Origin: Janthinobacterium sp. SUN073 | GTDB lineage: Bacteria; Pseudomonadota; Gammaproteobacteria; Burkholderiales; Burkholderiaceae_D | Direction: 5' to 3' | DNA: 64,000 nt | Assembly: GCF_030397665.1 (NCBI RefSeq) | Contig: NZ_JAPUBT010000007.1 | Coordinates: forward strand, 186,001-250,000 | Shown: in pieces, positions 1-8,616 of the stretch | Layout: every line of letters begins with the position of its first letter | Numbering within the stretch: the stretch's first letter is position 1 | Translations under genes and position numbers: made by a program | The notes under the pieces: generated by a model | Database searches by the model: none | What the model saw: only the letters and a program-made list of their open reading frames with translations | Told to the model about the DNA's origin: nothing

Positions 1-635
1 GCCTGGGTGTGGAAGGCGGCAAGCCGGCCGACGGCACGGCCGGTGCCCAGCCCGAGTGGTTCTATAAAGGCGACGGCTCCATCGTGCGCGCCAGCGGCCA
101 GCCGCTGCGCATGCCGGACTTTGCCCTCGATGGCGGCGAAGAGCCGGAAATCGCCGGCCTGTACGTGATCGGCGACGATGGCCAGCCGTACCGGGTCGGC
201 TACGCCATCGGCAATGAATTCTCGGACCACGTCACGGAACGCCAGAACTATCTGTACCTGGCCCATTCGAAGTTGCGCATGTGCAGCGTGGGTCCGGCCT
301 TGCTGGTGGGCGAATTGCCCGCGCACATCGCCGGCACCTCGCGCGTGCTGGATGCGGCCGGCAATGTGCGCTGGGAAAAGGCCTTTGTCAGCGGCGAAGA
401 CAATATGTCGCACACGATTGCCAACCTGGAACACCATCACTTCAAGTATCCGCTGTTCAAGCGCCCTGGCGACGTGCACGTGCACTTCTTTGGCACGGCG
501 ACCCTGAGCTTTGCCGATGGCGTGAGCGTGGCGCCGGGCGAAACCTTTGAAATCGAAGCGCCGGCCTTTGGCCCTGCCTTGCGCAACCGCCTCGACGTCT
601 TCCCAACCGCATTTGCGAAAGTGAGTACATTATGA
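1..635 (+). CDS. FAH-fold sugar acid dehydratase-like protein (GguC/AraD1 type), 5' end outside window
   Basis: Only the C-terminal part is present; the frame is open back to base 3, so the start lies upstream. The residues visible fit the GguC/AraD1 branch of the fumarylacetoacetate hydrolase superfamily: an E-x-E type metal-binding stretch (GGEEPEIAG) and the [10 protein letters not shown] segment. Members of this fold found in oxidative pentose clusters dehydrate 2-keto-3-deoxy-pentonate to 2-oxoglutarate semialdehyde; the assignment to 2-keto-3-deoxy-L-arabinonate is inferred from the neighbours. Its TGA overlaps the ATG of the next gene (ATGA), so the two are translationally coupled, which suits consecutive pathway steps. 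The lactonase and arabinonate dehydratase that would precede it are not in the window. Confidence 0.8.
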   Translation, partial: LGVEGGKPADGTAGAQPEWFYKGDGSIVRASGQPLRMPDFALDGGEEPEIAGLYVIGDDGQPYRVGYAIGNEFSDHVTERQNYLYLAHSKLRMCSVGPALLVGELPAHIAGTSRVLDAAGNVRWEKAFVSGEDNMSHTIANLEHHHFKYPLFKRPGDVHVHFFGTATLSFADGVSVAPGETFEIEAPAFGPALRNRLDVFPTAFAKVSTL

Positions 636-2209
636 GTTTCAATATCACCGGTGATGCATTGATCGGCGGCGTTGCCGTCAAGGGCAATGGCGGCTCTTTC
701 GAAGCGTGGGACCCGGCCGCGCGCGCGCATATCGCGCCTGCCTTTCACATGGTGGACGCCGCGCAAATCGACGACGCTTGCCGCCTGGCGCAAGCCGCGT
801 TCGATCCCTTCCGCGCCACCAGCGACGCCGAGCGCGCCGATTTTCTCGACACCATCGCCGCGCAAATCGGCGAATTGGGCGACGACTTGATCGTGCGCGC
901 CATGACGGAAAGCGGCTTGCCGCGCGCGCGCCTGGAAGGTGAACGTGGCCGCACGGTGGGTCAGCTGAAACTGTTCGCCGGCTTGCTGCGCGAAGGCTCG
1001 TGGACCGATGCGCGCATCGATTCAGCTTTGCCCGAGCGCACGCCGCCGCGTCCTGACTTGCGCTTGCGCATGATCGGCCTGGGCCCCGTCGCCGTGTTTG
1101 CGGCCAGTAACTTCCCGCTGGCCTTCTCCGTGGCCGGCGGCGATACGGCCTCGGCTCTGGCCGCCGGCTGCCCTGTCGTGCTGAAAGCCCACTCGGCCCA
1201 CCCTGGCACCTCCGAGCTGGTGGCGCGCGCCATCGTCAAAGCCATCGAGATTTGCCAGCTGCCGGCAGGCGTGTTCGCCTTGCTGACAGGCACGGGCAAT
1301 GGCATCGGCCAAACCCTGGTCGCCCATCCAGCCATCCAGGCGGTGGGCTTCACGGGATCGCGTTCGGGCGGCATCGCCCTGATGAAGGTGGCGGCGGAAC
1401 GTGCGCAACCGATACCCGTATATGCGGAAATGAGCAGCATCAACCCCGTGTTCGTGCTGCCGCAGGCGCTGGCCGCCCGTGGCGCGGCGATCGCCAGCGG
1501 TTTTGCCGCCTCGCTGACGATGGGCGTGGGCCAGTTCTGCACCAATCCCGGCCTCGTGCTGGGCCTGGAAGGGGCCGACTTTACGGCCTTTGCCGCCGCC
1601 GCCGCCGACGCGCTGGTGCCGGCACCGGCCGCCACCATGTTGACGGCCGGCATCGCCAGCAGCTATGCCAAGGGCGTGGCCGCGCTGGCGCAGCATGCCG
1701 ACGTGACACCGCTGGTGCAAAACGCTGGCGAGGAAGGCAAGGGCGCCGCCGCCCTGTTCGTCACCTCGGGCGCGGCATTTTTAGCCAGGCACGATCTGCG
1801 CGACGAAGTCTTCGGTCCCGCCTCGCTGCTGGTGGCCTGCCGCGACATGGATCAATTGCTGGCGATCACGGAAAGCCTGGAAGGCCAGCTGACGGCCACC
1901 CTGCAGATGGATGCCGGCGACCTGATTGATGCGCGCCGTTTGCTGCCCGTGCTGGAACGCCGCGTGGGCCGTATCCTGGCCAACGGTTTCCCGACCGGCG
2001 TGGAAGTGTCGACGGCCATGGTGCACGGCGGCCCGTTCCCGGCCACGTCGGACGGCCGCAGCACCTCGGTTGGCACAGCGGCCATCAACCGCTTCCTGCG
2101 CCCCGTGTCCTACCAGAACCTGGCGCAGGACTTGCTGCCGGAGTCGCTGCGCGATGATAATCCGCTCAGTATCTGGCGCCGTCACGATGGCGTGCTGGGC
2201 AAACTTTAA
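632..2209 (+). CDS. 2,5-dioxovalerate (2-oxoglutarate semialdehyde) dehydrogenase
   Basis: A 525-residue aldehyde dehydrogenase, the usual length for the KGSADH branch. It oxidises 2-oxoglutarate semialdehyde to 2-oxoglutarate with NAD(P)+, the last step of non-phosphorylative pentose and some sugar acid pathways. The active site is visible: catalytic Cys303 in [10 protein letters not shown] and general-base Glu266 in YAEMSSINP; the [18 protein letters not shown] and GFTGSRSGG segments belong to the cofactor domain. The start overlaps the upstream stop by 4 bases. Being sandwiched between a pentonate dehydratase-like gene and a pentose dehydrogenase gene supports the KGSADH role over a generic aldehyde dehydrogenase. 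Confidence 0.92.
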   Translation: MSFNITGDALIGGVAVKGNGGSFEAWDPAARAHIAPAFHMVDAAQIDDACRLAQAAFDPFRATSDAERADFLDTIAAQIGELGDDLIVRAMTESGLPRARLEGERGRTVGQLKLFAGLLREGSWTDARIDSALPERTPPRPDLRLRMIGLGPVAVFAASNFPLAFSVAGGDTASALAAGCPVVLKAHSAHPGTSELVARAIVKAIEICQLPAGVFALLTGTGNGIGQTLVAHPAIQAVGFTGSRSGGIALMKVAAERAQPIPVYAEMSSINPVFVLPQALAARGAAIASGFAASLTMGVGQFCTNPGLVLGLEGADFTAFAAAAADALVPAPAATMLTAGIASSYAKGVAALAQHADVTPLVQNAGEEGKGAAALFVTSGAAFLARHDLRDEVFGPASLLVACRDMDQLLAITESLEGQLTATLQMDAGDLIDARRLLPVLERRVGRILANGFPTGVEVSTAMVHGGPFPATSDGRSTSVGTAAINRFLRPVSYQNLAQDLLPESLRDDNPLSIWRRHDGVLGKL

Positions 2210-2243
2210 TCATCAAAAATAAAAATACACAGGCGGAGACAAG

Positions 2244-3011
2244 ATGAAGCAATTGGCGAAATATGGCAGCTTGCAGGGCAAGCGCGTGTTCATCACGGGT
2301 GGCGGCAGCGGCATCGGCGAATCTTTGGTGGCGGAGTTTGCGGCCCAGGGCGCGCTGGTGGCGTTTGTCGACATTGCCGTGGAAGCGAGCGAGGCCTTGT
2401 GCCGCCGCCTGGCCGAAGCGGGCCTGACGGCGCCCTTGTTCCGTCATTGCGACATCACGGATATTGCATCGCTGCAAGCCGTCATGGCGGAACTGGCGGA
2501 GAAGCTGGGCGACTTCGATATCCTCATCAACAATGCGGCCAACGACCAGCGCCATCAGGCGCAGGACGTCACCCTGGAATACTGGAACGAGCGTATTGCG
2601 ATCAATCAACGTCCCATGTTCTTTACCTGCCAGGCCGTCTTCGAGGGCATGAAGCGCAGGGGCGGCGGTTCCATCATCAACGTCAGCTCGATTTCCTGGC
2701 ACATGAAGTCGGGCGGCTACCCCGTGTATGCCACCACCAAGGCGGCCGTCGTGGGCCTCACGCGGGGCCTGGCGCGCGATTATGGCGCCCACAATATCCG
2801 CGTCAACACCGTCACGCCCGGCTGGGTCATGACGCAGCGCCAGATCGAGCTGTGGGTCGACGAGGCGGCGGAAGTGGAGATCAAGAAAAGCCAGTGCTTG
2901 CCCAGCAAGCTGATGCCTCAGGACATCGCCGCCATGGTGCTGTTCCTCGCCTCCGATGACGGAGCGATGTGCTCCAGTCAAGAGTTCATCGTCGACGCCG
3001 GCTGGGTTTGA
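2244..3011 (+). CDS. SDR-family pentose 1-dehydrogenase (XylB-like; probable L-arabinose 1-dehydrogenase)
   Basis: A 255-residue short-chain dehydrogenase with the cofactor motif TGGGSGIG (residues 18-25), the NNAAND segment, the serine stretch NVSSISWH and the catalytic Y162-x3-K166 (YATTK). The overall pattern, including LFLASDDGAMC and DAGW near the C terminus, closely resembles Caulobacter D-xylose 1-dehydrogenase. It would oxidise the pentose to the lactone with NAD(P)+. L-arabinose is the likely substrate because everything around it concerns arabinan; D-xylose or D-galactose activity cannot be excluded. A good ribosome site (AGGCGGAG) lies before the ATG. A long hairpin begins at its stop codon. 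Confidence 0.85.
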   Translation: MKQLAKYGSLQGKRVFITGGGSGIGESLVAEFAAQGALVAFVDIAVEASEALCRRLAEAGLTAPLFRHCDITDIASLQAVMAELAEKLGDFDILINNAANDQRHQAQDVTLEYWNERIAINQRPMFFTCQAVFEGMKRRGGGSIINVSSISWHMKSGGYPVYATTKAAVVGLTRGLARDYGAHNIRVNTVTPGWVMTQRQIELWVDEAAEVEIKKSQCLPSKLMPQDIAAMVLFLASDDGAMCSSQEFIVDAGWV

Positions 3012-3107
3012 CAAAACGTCCAGGGCGTTGTTGCAGGGGCGGAAGTCATCGTACTGATGTACTAGCGTACTGTCTTCGCCCCTGCGCCTAGCCCTGGGCG
3101 TTTTGTC
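3010..3107. repeat. 98-base imperfect palindrome (long hairpin) at the end of the pentose dehydrogenase gene
   Basis: The outer arms, roughly 3010-3027 and 3091-3107, pair as GACAAAACG-CCAGGGC with GCCCTGG-CGTTTTGTC (one mismatch). The inner arms GCAGGGGCG-GAAG (3033-3045, one bulged base) and CTTCGCCCCTGC (3074-3085) pair inside them, and the tip has three GTAC boxes. There is no long T run, so it is not a classic terminator. It could be a dispersed palindromic element or an mRNA 3'-end stabiliser separating catabolic genes from the secreted hydrolases. Confidence 0.75.
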
Positions 3108-3203
3108 TGGCGCGGGTTTGCCCGCAGCTACCTTCCCCTTTTGAAACACCCCTCATGCCGCCCCAACCCTGCGGCAGGAGAGGCATCGCCATTCCAGATT
3201 GTG

Positions 3204-3221
3204 CCGGGGGTTGACCCCGGC
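3204..3221. repeat. Diverged copy of the GGGGTC/GACCCC palindromic repeat
   Basis: The short palindrome CCGGGGGTTGACCCCGG followed by CCCTTGCTTTT resembles the right half of the three fuller copies at about 14225, 15604 and 29394. It sits in the leader of the GH51 gene, about 30 bases before its start. The likeness is partial, so family membership is tentative. Confidence 0.45.
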
Positions 3222-3252
3222 CCTTGCTTTTCACTAAAAAACAGGAGACAGC

Positions 3253-4803
3253 ATGAAATTCATCAACACCCGCATCGTGGCCCTCAGCCTGGCCATGGCC
3301 GCCGGCAGCGCCTTTGCCGCGCCCGTCAGTGTCACCATCGACGCGGCCAAGCCCGGTCCCGTGATCAACAAGAACGTCTACGGCCAGTTCGCCGAGCACC
3401 TGGGCACGGGCATCTACGAAGGCATGTGGGTGGGGCCGGACTCGCCGATCCCGAACACCAAAGGCTGGCGCAATGACGTGCTGGGCGCGCTGAAACAGTT
3501 GCACGTGCCCCTGGTGCGCTGGCCGGGCGGCTGCTTTGCCGATGAATACCACTGGAAGGATGGCATCGGCGCACGCGAGAAGCGCCCGACCAAGGTCAAC
3601 ACCAACTGGGGCGGTGTGGAAGAGTCGAACGCCGTCGGCACGCATGAATTCTTCGACCTGGCCGAGCTCTTGGGCGCGCAAACCTATATCAACGGCAACC
3701 TGGGGTCCGGCACGCCACAGGAAATGTCCGAGTGGCTAGAATACATGACGTCGGACAGCAAATCGACCCTGGCCGAGCTGCGCCGCAAGAATGGCCGCGC
3801 CCAGCCGTACAAGGTCGATTACTTTGGCATCGGCAACGAAGCCTGGGGTTGCGGCGGCAATATGCGCCCGCAGTACTACGCCAATCTGTACAAGCACTAT
3901 CACACCTTCATGAAGACGCCGGAAAGCGCGCGTCCGAAATTCATCGCCAGCGGCGGCAATGACGACGACATCAGCTGGTCCGCCACCCTGAGCCGCGAGA
4001 TCAAGCCGAACATGATGGACGCCATCAGTTTCCACTACTACACGGTGCCGACCGGTATCTGGGAAAAGAAGGGCGCTGCCACCGGCTTTGGTGAAAATGA
4101 ATGGATTTCCACGCTGAGCCGCACCCTGCGCATCGATAGCTTGATCAAGAACAATCTCGCCGCCATCGACAAGAACGATCCCTCGAAAAAGACGGGCTTG
4201 TACGTCGATGAATGGGGCACCTGGTACGACGTCGAGCCGGGCACCAATACGGGTTTCCTGTTCCAGCAAAACAGCTTGCGCGATGCCCTGGTCGCGGCTC
4301 TGAACTTCAATATTTTCCACCAACACGCGGACCGCGTGCGCATGACGAATATCGCGCAAATGGTCAACGTGCTGCAAGCGATGATCATCACGGACAAGGA
4401 TAAATATTTCCTGACGCCCACGTATCATGCGTTTGAAATGTACGTGCCGTTCCAGGATGCCACCTCCCTGCCGGTCGCCATCGCTGGCAATGGCAAATAC
4501 AGCCTGGGCAAGGTCAGCATTCCGGAAGTGAGCGCCTCGGCCGCGCGCGGCAAGGATGGCAAGGTGTACTTGTCGCTGGTCAACACGAACCCGCACAAGG
4601 CCGTCGACGTCAATGTGGCGCTGGCCGGCAAGCAAGTGGCCAGCATCACGGGCCGCGTACTGACCGCCGGCAAGATGGATGCTGTCAACAGCTTTGCGCA
4701 ACCGCAAGCCGTGCAGCCGGTGGCGTTCAATGCCAAGGCGCAAGGAGGCAAGCTGACCGTGTCTATCCCGGCCAAGGCCGTGGTGGTGGTCGCCGTCGAA
4801 TAA
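3253..4803 (+). CDS. Secreted GH51 alpha-L-arabinofuranosidase
   Basis: A 516-residue GH51 enzyme that removes terminal alpha-L-arabinofuranosyl groups from arabinan, arabino-oligosaccharides or arabinoxylan. Catalytic acid/base Glu196 lies in GIGNEAWG and nucleophile Glu320 in YVDEWGTW, both in canonical settings of the clan A barrel; the C-terminal third is the usual beta domain. It starts with a clear signal peptide (MKFINTR, hydrophobic core, AGSAFA), predicted to be cut after Ala22. Many GH51 enzymes are cytoplasmic, so export is notable and fits release of free arabinofuranose for the importer downstream. A ribosome site (CAGGAGACAGC) supports the start. It is first of three hydrolase genes in a row. 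Confidence 0.93.
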   Translation: MKFINTRIVALSLAMAAGSAFAAPVSVTIDAAKPGPVINKNVYGQFAEHLGTGIYEGMWVGPDSPIPNTKGWRNDVLGALKQLHVPLVRWPGGCFADEYHWKDGIGAREKRPTKVNTNWGGVEESNAVGTHEFFDLAELLGAQTYINGNLGSGTPQEMSEWLEYMTSDSKSTLAELRRKNGRAQPYKVDYFGIGNEAWGCGGNMRPQYYANLYKHYHTFMKTPESARPKFIASGGNDDDISWSATLSREIKPNMMDAISFHYYTVPTGIWEKKGAATGFGENEWISTLSRTLRIDSLIKNNLAAIDKNDPSKKTGLYVDEWGTWYDVEPGTNTGFLFQQNSLRDALVAALNFNIFHQHADRVRMTNIAQMVNVLQAMIITDKDKYFLTPTYHAFEMYVPFQDATSLPVAIAGNGKYSLGKVSIPEVSASAARGKDGKVYLSLVNTNPHKAVDVNVALAGKQVASITGRVLTAGKMDAVNSFAQPQAVQPVAFNAKAQGGKLTVSIPAKAVVVVAVE

Positions 4804-4831
4804 ACGCCTGGCTTCCTGCTGTCTACTCTGT

Positions 4832-4859
4832 GCCGGTGCGGGAGCTTTCCCGCGCCGGC
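4832..4859. repeat. Perfect-type hairpin between GH51 and GH43 genes
   Basis: A 12-base stem (GCCGGTGCGGGA paired with TCCCGCGCCGGC, one G-T wobble) with a GCTT loop lies 28 bases after the GH51 stop. There is no T run, so processing or stabilisation of a shared mRNA is more likely than termination. Confidence 0.6.
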
Positions 4860-4897
4860 CAGCCGCATCGTGCTGCACGTTGTAGAGAAAGTATTCC

Positions 4898-6427
4898 ATG
4901 AACAGAAGAGAAGCTGTGCTGGCGCTGGGTAGCGCCATGGCCCTGGCCGCCTGTGGCGGTGGTTCGTCCGATAGCGCGCCTGTCGTCTCCGTCACGCCGC
5001 CCGTGGTGCCGCCGGTCGTCCCTCCCGCTGTCGTTCCACCAGTACAAGGCGCCATCATTTTTAGCAATGTCTCCGTGCACGACCCGTCCGTGATCAAGGT
5101 GGCCGGCACCTATTATGTGTTCGGCTCGCACCTGGCGGCCGCCAAATCCACCGACTTGATGAACTGGACGAAGATGGCCGACGGCGTCAATGCCAGCAAC
5201 CCCCTGTTCAACAATGTCGTCACCAGCCTGGCTGACACCTTTGCCTGGACGCAAGTGACGGGCCTGTGGGCGCCCGACGTGATCGCGCTCGACAATGGCA
5301 AGTTCGCCATGTACTACAACAGCTGCAAGGGCGATTCGCCCCGTTCCGCCATGGGCCTGGCCCTGGCGGACAAAGTGGAAGGCCCATATGTCAATCAGAA
5401 GATTTTCCTGAAATCGGGCATGTGGGGCCAGATCAGCGAGGATGGCGTGACTATCTACGATGCGCTGACGCAACCGAACGTGGTCGACCCGAACATCTTC
5501 CGCGACGCTGCCGGCAAGCTGTGGATGATCTACGGCTCGTATTCGGGCGGCATCTTCATCCTCGCCATGGACCCGGCCACGGGCTTGCCTGTCGCGGGGC
5601 AGGGCTATGGCAAGCACGTGATCGGCGGCAACCATAGCCGCATCGAGGGCGCCTACGTGCTGTACAGCCCGCAAACGCAGTATTACTACCTGTTTACGTC
5701 GTTTGGCGGCCTGGATGCCAACGGCGCCTACAATATGCGCGTGGCCCGTTCGCGCGCGCCGGACGGCCCGTACGTGGATGGCAAGGGCAACGATATGCGC
5801 CAGGTCAAGTCCAACCCCGCCTTGCCCCTGTTCGACGACGCCAGCATCGCGCCCTTTGGCCAGAAGCTGATGGGCAACCATCAATTCGCGCTGGCCGCTG
5901 GCGAGACGGGCACGCCGCTGGGATATGTGTCGCCAGGACACAATTCGGCGGTATACGATGCCGCCACGCAGCAGTATTTCCTGATCTTCCATACGCGCTT
6001 CCCGAATACGGGCGAGTTGCACGAGATCCGCGTGCACGAATTGTTCATGAATGGCGATGGCTGGCTGGTGGCGGCGCCATTCCGTTATGTGCCATTGAGT
6101 CGCAGCGCCACGTCGCTGGCGGCGCAAGTGGTGGCAGCGGACGTGGCGGGCAGCTATCAATTGGTCAATCATGGCAAGGATATTTCCACGGTGCTCAAGC
6201 TGTCGCAAACCATCAATTTGCTGGCGGACGGCACCATCACGGGCGCGCAGGTGGGGAGGTGGATACACCAGGGCAACAATCTGATCGCCATTACCCTGGT
6301 GTCCGGCGGCCTGTTCCATGGCGTGCTGTCGTGCCAGTGGAATGGCAATGCTGGCGCCTTTGTCGTCACGTTCACGGTGCAGTCCGCCGATGGCGTGTCG
6401 CTGTGGGGCGCCCGCACGGGCAACTAA
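4898..6427 (+). CDS. Lipoprotein GH43 endo-1,5-alpha-L-arabinanase with C-terminal beta domain
   Basis: A 509-residue GH43 enzyme predicted to cut the alpha-1,5-arabinan backbone. The five-bladed propeller carries the GH43 acid triad: Asp62 (HDPSV), Asp197 (VDPNIF) and Glu250 (RIEGAYV). The N terminus is a lipoprotein signal with lipobox LAAC at Cys19, followed by GGGSS and a Pro/Val-rich linker (about residues 30-52), so the enzyme should be tethered to a membrane and act outside the cytoplasm. The last ~110 residues form a separate beta-rich domain of the kind found at the C terminus of long, AbnB-like arabinanases. It lies between GH51 and a second, shorter arabinanase. Confidence 0.88.
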   Translation: MNRREAVLALGSAMALAACGGGSSDSAPVVSVTPPVVPPVVPPAVVPPVQGAIIFSNVSVHDPSVIKVAGTYYVFGSHLAAAKSTDLMNWTKMADGVNASNPLFNNVVTSLADTFAWTQVTGLWAPDVIALDNGKFAMYYNSCKGDSPRSAMGLALADKVEGPYVNQKIFLKSGMWGQISEDGVTIYDALTQPNVVDPNIFRDAAGKLWMIYGSYSGGIFILAMDPATGLPVAGQGYGKHVIGGNHSRIEGAYVLYSPQTQYYYLFTSFGGLDANGAYNMRVARSRAPDGPYVDGKGNDMRQVKSNPALPLFDDASIAPFGQKLMGNHQFALAAGETGTPLGYVSPGHNSAVYDAATQQYFLIFHTRFPNTGELHEIRVHELFMNGDGWLVAAPFRYVPLSRSATSLAAQVVAADVAGSYQLVNHGKDISTVLKLSQTINLLADGTITGAQVGRWIHQGNNLIAITLVSGGLFHGVLSCQWNGNAGAFVVTFTVQSADGVSLWGARTGN

Positions 6428-6450
6428 CAAGTCAAAGTCAAAGGAAAACA

Positions 6451-7485
6451 ATGATGCAAACGCTCAAGCGCGGCCTGGCCGCTGTTACCGCCACCTTGCT
6501 GGCGCTGTCCTGCCATGCCGCGCAAGTGAGCGTGCACGACCCTGTGATGGCGAAGGAAGGCGACACGTATTATCTGTACAGCACGGGCCCCGGCATCACC
6601 TTTTACAGTTCGAAAAACATGCTCGACTGGCAGCCCGAAGGGCGCGTCTTTGCGGGCCAGCCCACGTGGGCCAAGACAGCCGCTCCCAGCTTTGACGACC
6701 ATATCTGGGCGCCCGACGTGCAATTTCACGACGGCAAATATTACCTGTACTACTCGGTCTCCGGCTTCGGCAAGAACACGTCCGGTATCGGCGTGACCGT
6801 CAACACCACGCTGAACCCCCGCTCGCCCGACTACCGCTGGGTCGACCAGGGCATGCTGCTGCAATCGGTGCCCGAGCGCGACGAGTGGAACGCCATCGAC
6901 TCGAACATCATCACCGATGCCAAGGGCACGCCGTGGATGTCGTTCGGCTCGTTCTGGAACGGCATCAAGCTGGTGAAACTCAATGCGGACTGGAAAACGA
7001 TTGCGGAACCGCAAGAGTGGCACTCGCTGGCGCGCCGGGCGCCGCTGCCGCCACGCGCGGGCGAATTCAAGCCCGCGCCCGAGGAAATCGAGGCGCCGTT
7101 CATCTTCCAGCGTGGCGATGACTATTTCCTGTTCGTTTCCTGGGGCCTGTGTTGCCAGAAGGAAAAAAGCACCTATCACCTGGCCGTGGGGCGTTCGAAA
7201 AGTGTGACAGGCCCGTACCTGGACAAGGATGGCCGCGACATGGCGCAGGGCGGCGGCACCGTGGTGCTGCAGGGCGACAAGGACTGGCAAGGCCTGGGCC
7301 ACAACAGTGCGTACACGTTTGACGGCAAGGATTACCTGGTGCTGCACGCGTATGAGACGGCGGACAATTACTTGCAGAAGCTCAAGATCCTGCCCATGAC
7401 GTGGGACCAGGACGGCTGGCCGCAAGTCGATGCGCGCGATTTGAACCGCTATCAAAGCCGCCAATTGCCGGCCGCCAAACGCTGA
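6451..7485 (+). CDS. Secreted GH43 arabinanase (short form)
   Basis: A 344-residue single-domain GH43 protein, probable endo-arabinanase acting in the periplasm or outside. I chose the ATGATG at 6451, preceded by AAAGGAAAAC, rather than an upstream in-frame extension, because it begins a normal signal peptide ending LSCHAA before QVSVHDP. The triad is Asp30 (HDPVM), Asp150 (AIDSNII) and Glu214 (EIEAPFIF). The HIWAPDVQFHDGKYYLYYSVS and GLGHNSAY segments are typical of alpha-1,5-arabinanases. It lies 23 bases after the lipoprotein arabinanase and is probably co-transcribed; a long and a short arabinanase side by side suggests division of labour between polymer and oligomer. Confidence 0.88.
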   Translation: MMQTLKRGLAAVTATLLALSCHAAQVSVHDPVMAKEGDTYYLYSTGPGITFYSSKNMLDWQPEGRVFAGQPTWAKTAAPSFDDHIWAPDVQFHDGKYYLYYSVSGFGKNTSGIGVTVNTTLNPRSPDYRWVDQGMLLQSVPERDEWNAIDSNIITDAKGTPWMSFGSFWNGIKLVKLNADWKTIAEPQEWHSLARRAPLPPRAGEFKPAPEEIEAPFIFQRGDDYFLFVSWGLCCQKEKSTYHLAVGRSKSVTGPYLDKDGRDMAQGGGTVVLQGDKDWQGLGHNSAYTFDGKDYLVLHAYETADNYLQKLKILPMTWDQDGWPQVDARDLNRYQSRQLPAAKR

Positions 7486-7507
7486 GGGGCCAGGAGAGGT
7501 ATGCCAG

Positions 7508-7529
7508 GCGATACGTAAATCGGTATCGC
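7508..7529. promoter_or_regulatory. Candidate LysR operator upstream of the furanose importer
   Basis: A perfect dyad GCGATAC-N8-GTATCGC lies in the 159-base gap between the hydrolase genes and the binding-protein gene. It resembles the CGATAT/ATATCG dyads in front of the lysR gene at 13280, so the same regulator may bind here and control the importer. The link between the sites is inferred. Confidence 0.55.
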
Positions 7530-7644
7530 AAGCGAAAAAGAATTGATTGGATGGCTATGTTGCTTTCTCCTACCATGGGTTCATAAAAAACCGCCCATCC
7601 TGCATCCGGCTGTGATGGTATTCCAAAAAAAACTGGAGACAAGA

Positions 7645-8607
7645 ATGAAATTGACACGCCGCACACTCCTCGCCAGCGCCATGTTGTTGGCACTGTCCGC
7701 TACTTCTTCCGCCTTCGCCGCCAAGCCCCTCGTCATGGGCTTTTCGCAGGTAGGCGCCGAGAGCGAATGGCGCACCGCCAATACCGTCTCCATCAAGGAG
7801 GCCGCCAAGAAAGACGGCGTCACCCTGAAATTTGCCGATGCGCAGCAAAAGCAGGAAAACCAGGTCAAGGCCCTGCGCTCGTTCATCGCGCAAAAAGTCG
7901 ATGTGATCGCCTTTTCGCCGGTCGTTGAGTCCGGCTGGGATACCGTTCTGCGCGAAGCCAAGGCTGCCAAGATTCCCGTCATCCTGACGGACCGCGCCGT
8001 CAACGTGGCCGACAAATCGCTGTACGTGACCTTCATCGGTTCCGACTTCGTGGAAGAGGGCCGCCGCGCCGGCCAATGGCTGCTCGAGCACGCCAAGAAA
8101 ACCCCGGATGCCACCTTGAACATCGTCGAACTGCAGGGCACCGTCGGTTCCGCGCCGGCCATCGACCGCAAGGCGGGCTTTTTGGAAGTGGTGGGCAAGA
8201 ATCCGAAGATGAAGATCATCCGTTCGCAAACGGGCGACTTTACGCGCGCCAAGGGCAAGGAAGTGATGGAAGCGTTCCTGAAGGCCGAAGGCAAGAAGAT
8301 CAACGTGCTCTACGCGCACAATGACGACATGGCCATTGGCGCCATCCAGGCCATCGAAGAAGCGGGCATGAAGCCGGGCAAGGACATCATCATCATCTCC
8401 ATCGATGGTGTCAAAGGCGCGTTCGAGGCCATGATCGCCGGCAAGCTGAACGTGACCGTGGAATGCAGCCCGCTGCTGGGCCCGCAACTGATGTCCATCG
8501 CCCGCGATGTGGTGGCCGGCAAGCCCGTGCCAGCGCGCATCACGACGGTGGAAGGCGTGTTCCCTGCCGAGGTGGCCGCCAAGGAATTTCCGAACCGTAA
8601 GTACTAA
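7645..8607 (+). CDS. ytfQ: Periplasmic furanose-binding protein (YtfQ-type)
   Basis: A 320-residue periplasmic binding protein of the ribose/galactose class. Its mature region follows Escherichia coli YtfQ nearly throughout: GFSQVGAESEWR, ADAQQKQENQVKALRSF, ELQGTVGSAPAIDRK, RSQTGDFTRAKGKEVMEAF, YAHNDDMAIGAIQAIEEAG and ISIDGVKGA. YtfQ-type proteins bind sugars in furanose form (galactofuranose; L-arabinofuranose in the Shewanella Gaf system). With arabinanases and an arabinofuranosidase next to it, L-arabinofuranose is the probable ligand. The start at 7645 has TGGAGAC before it and yields a signal peptide ending SSAFA; an upstream in-frame start would spoil it. First gene of a four-gene importer operon. 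Confidence 0.9.
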   Translation: MKLTRRTLLASAMLLALSATSSAFAAKPLVMGFSQVGAESEWRTANTVSIKEAAKKDGVTLKFADAQQKQENQVKALRSFIAQKVDVIAFSPVVESGWDTVLREAKAAKIPVILTDRAVNVADKSLYVTFIGSDFVEEGRRAGQWLLEHAKKTPDATLNIVELQGTVGSAPAIDRKAGFLEVVGKNPKMKIIRSQTGDFTRAKGKEVMEAFLKAEGKKINVLYAHNDDMAIGAIQAIEEAGMKPGKDIIIISIDGVKGAFEAMIAGKLNVTVECSPLLGPQLMSIARDVVAGKPVPARITTVEGVFPAEVAAKEFPNRKY

Positions 8608-8616
8608 GCTTGCCGC

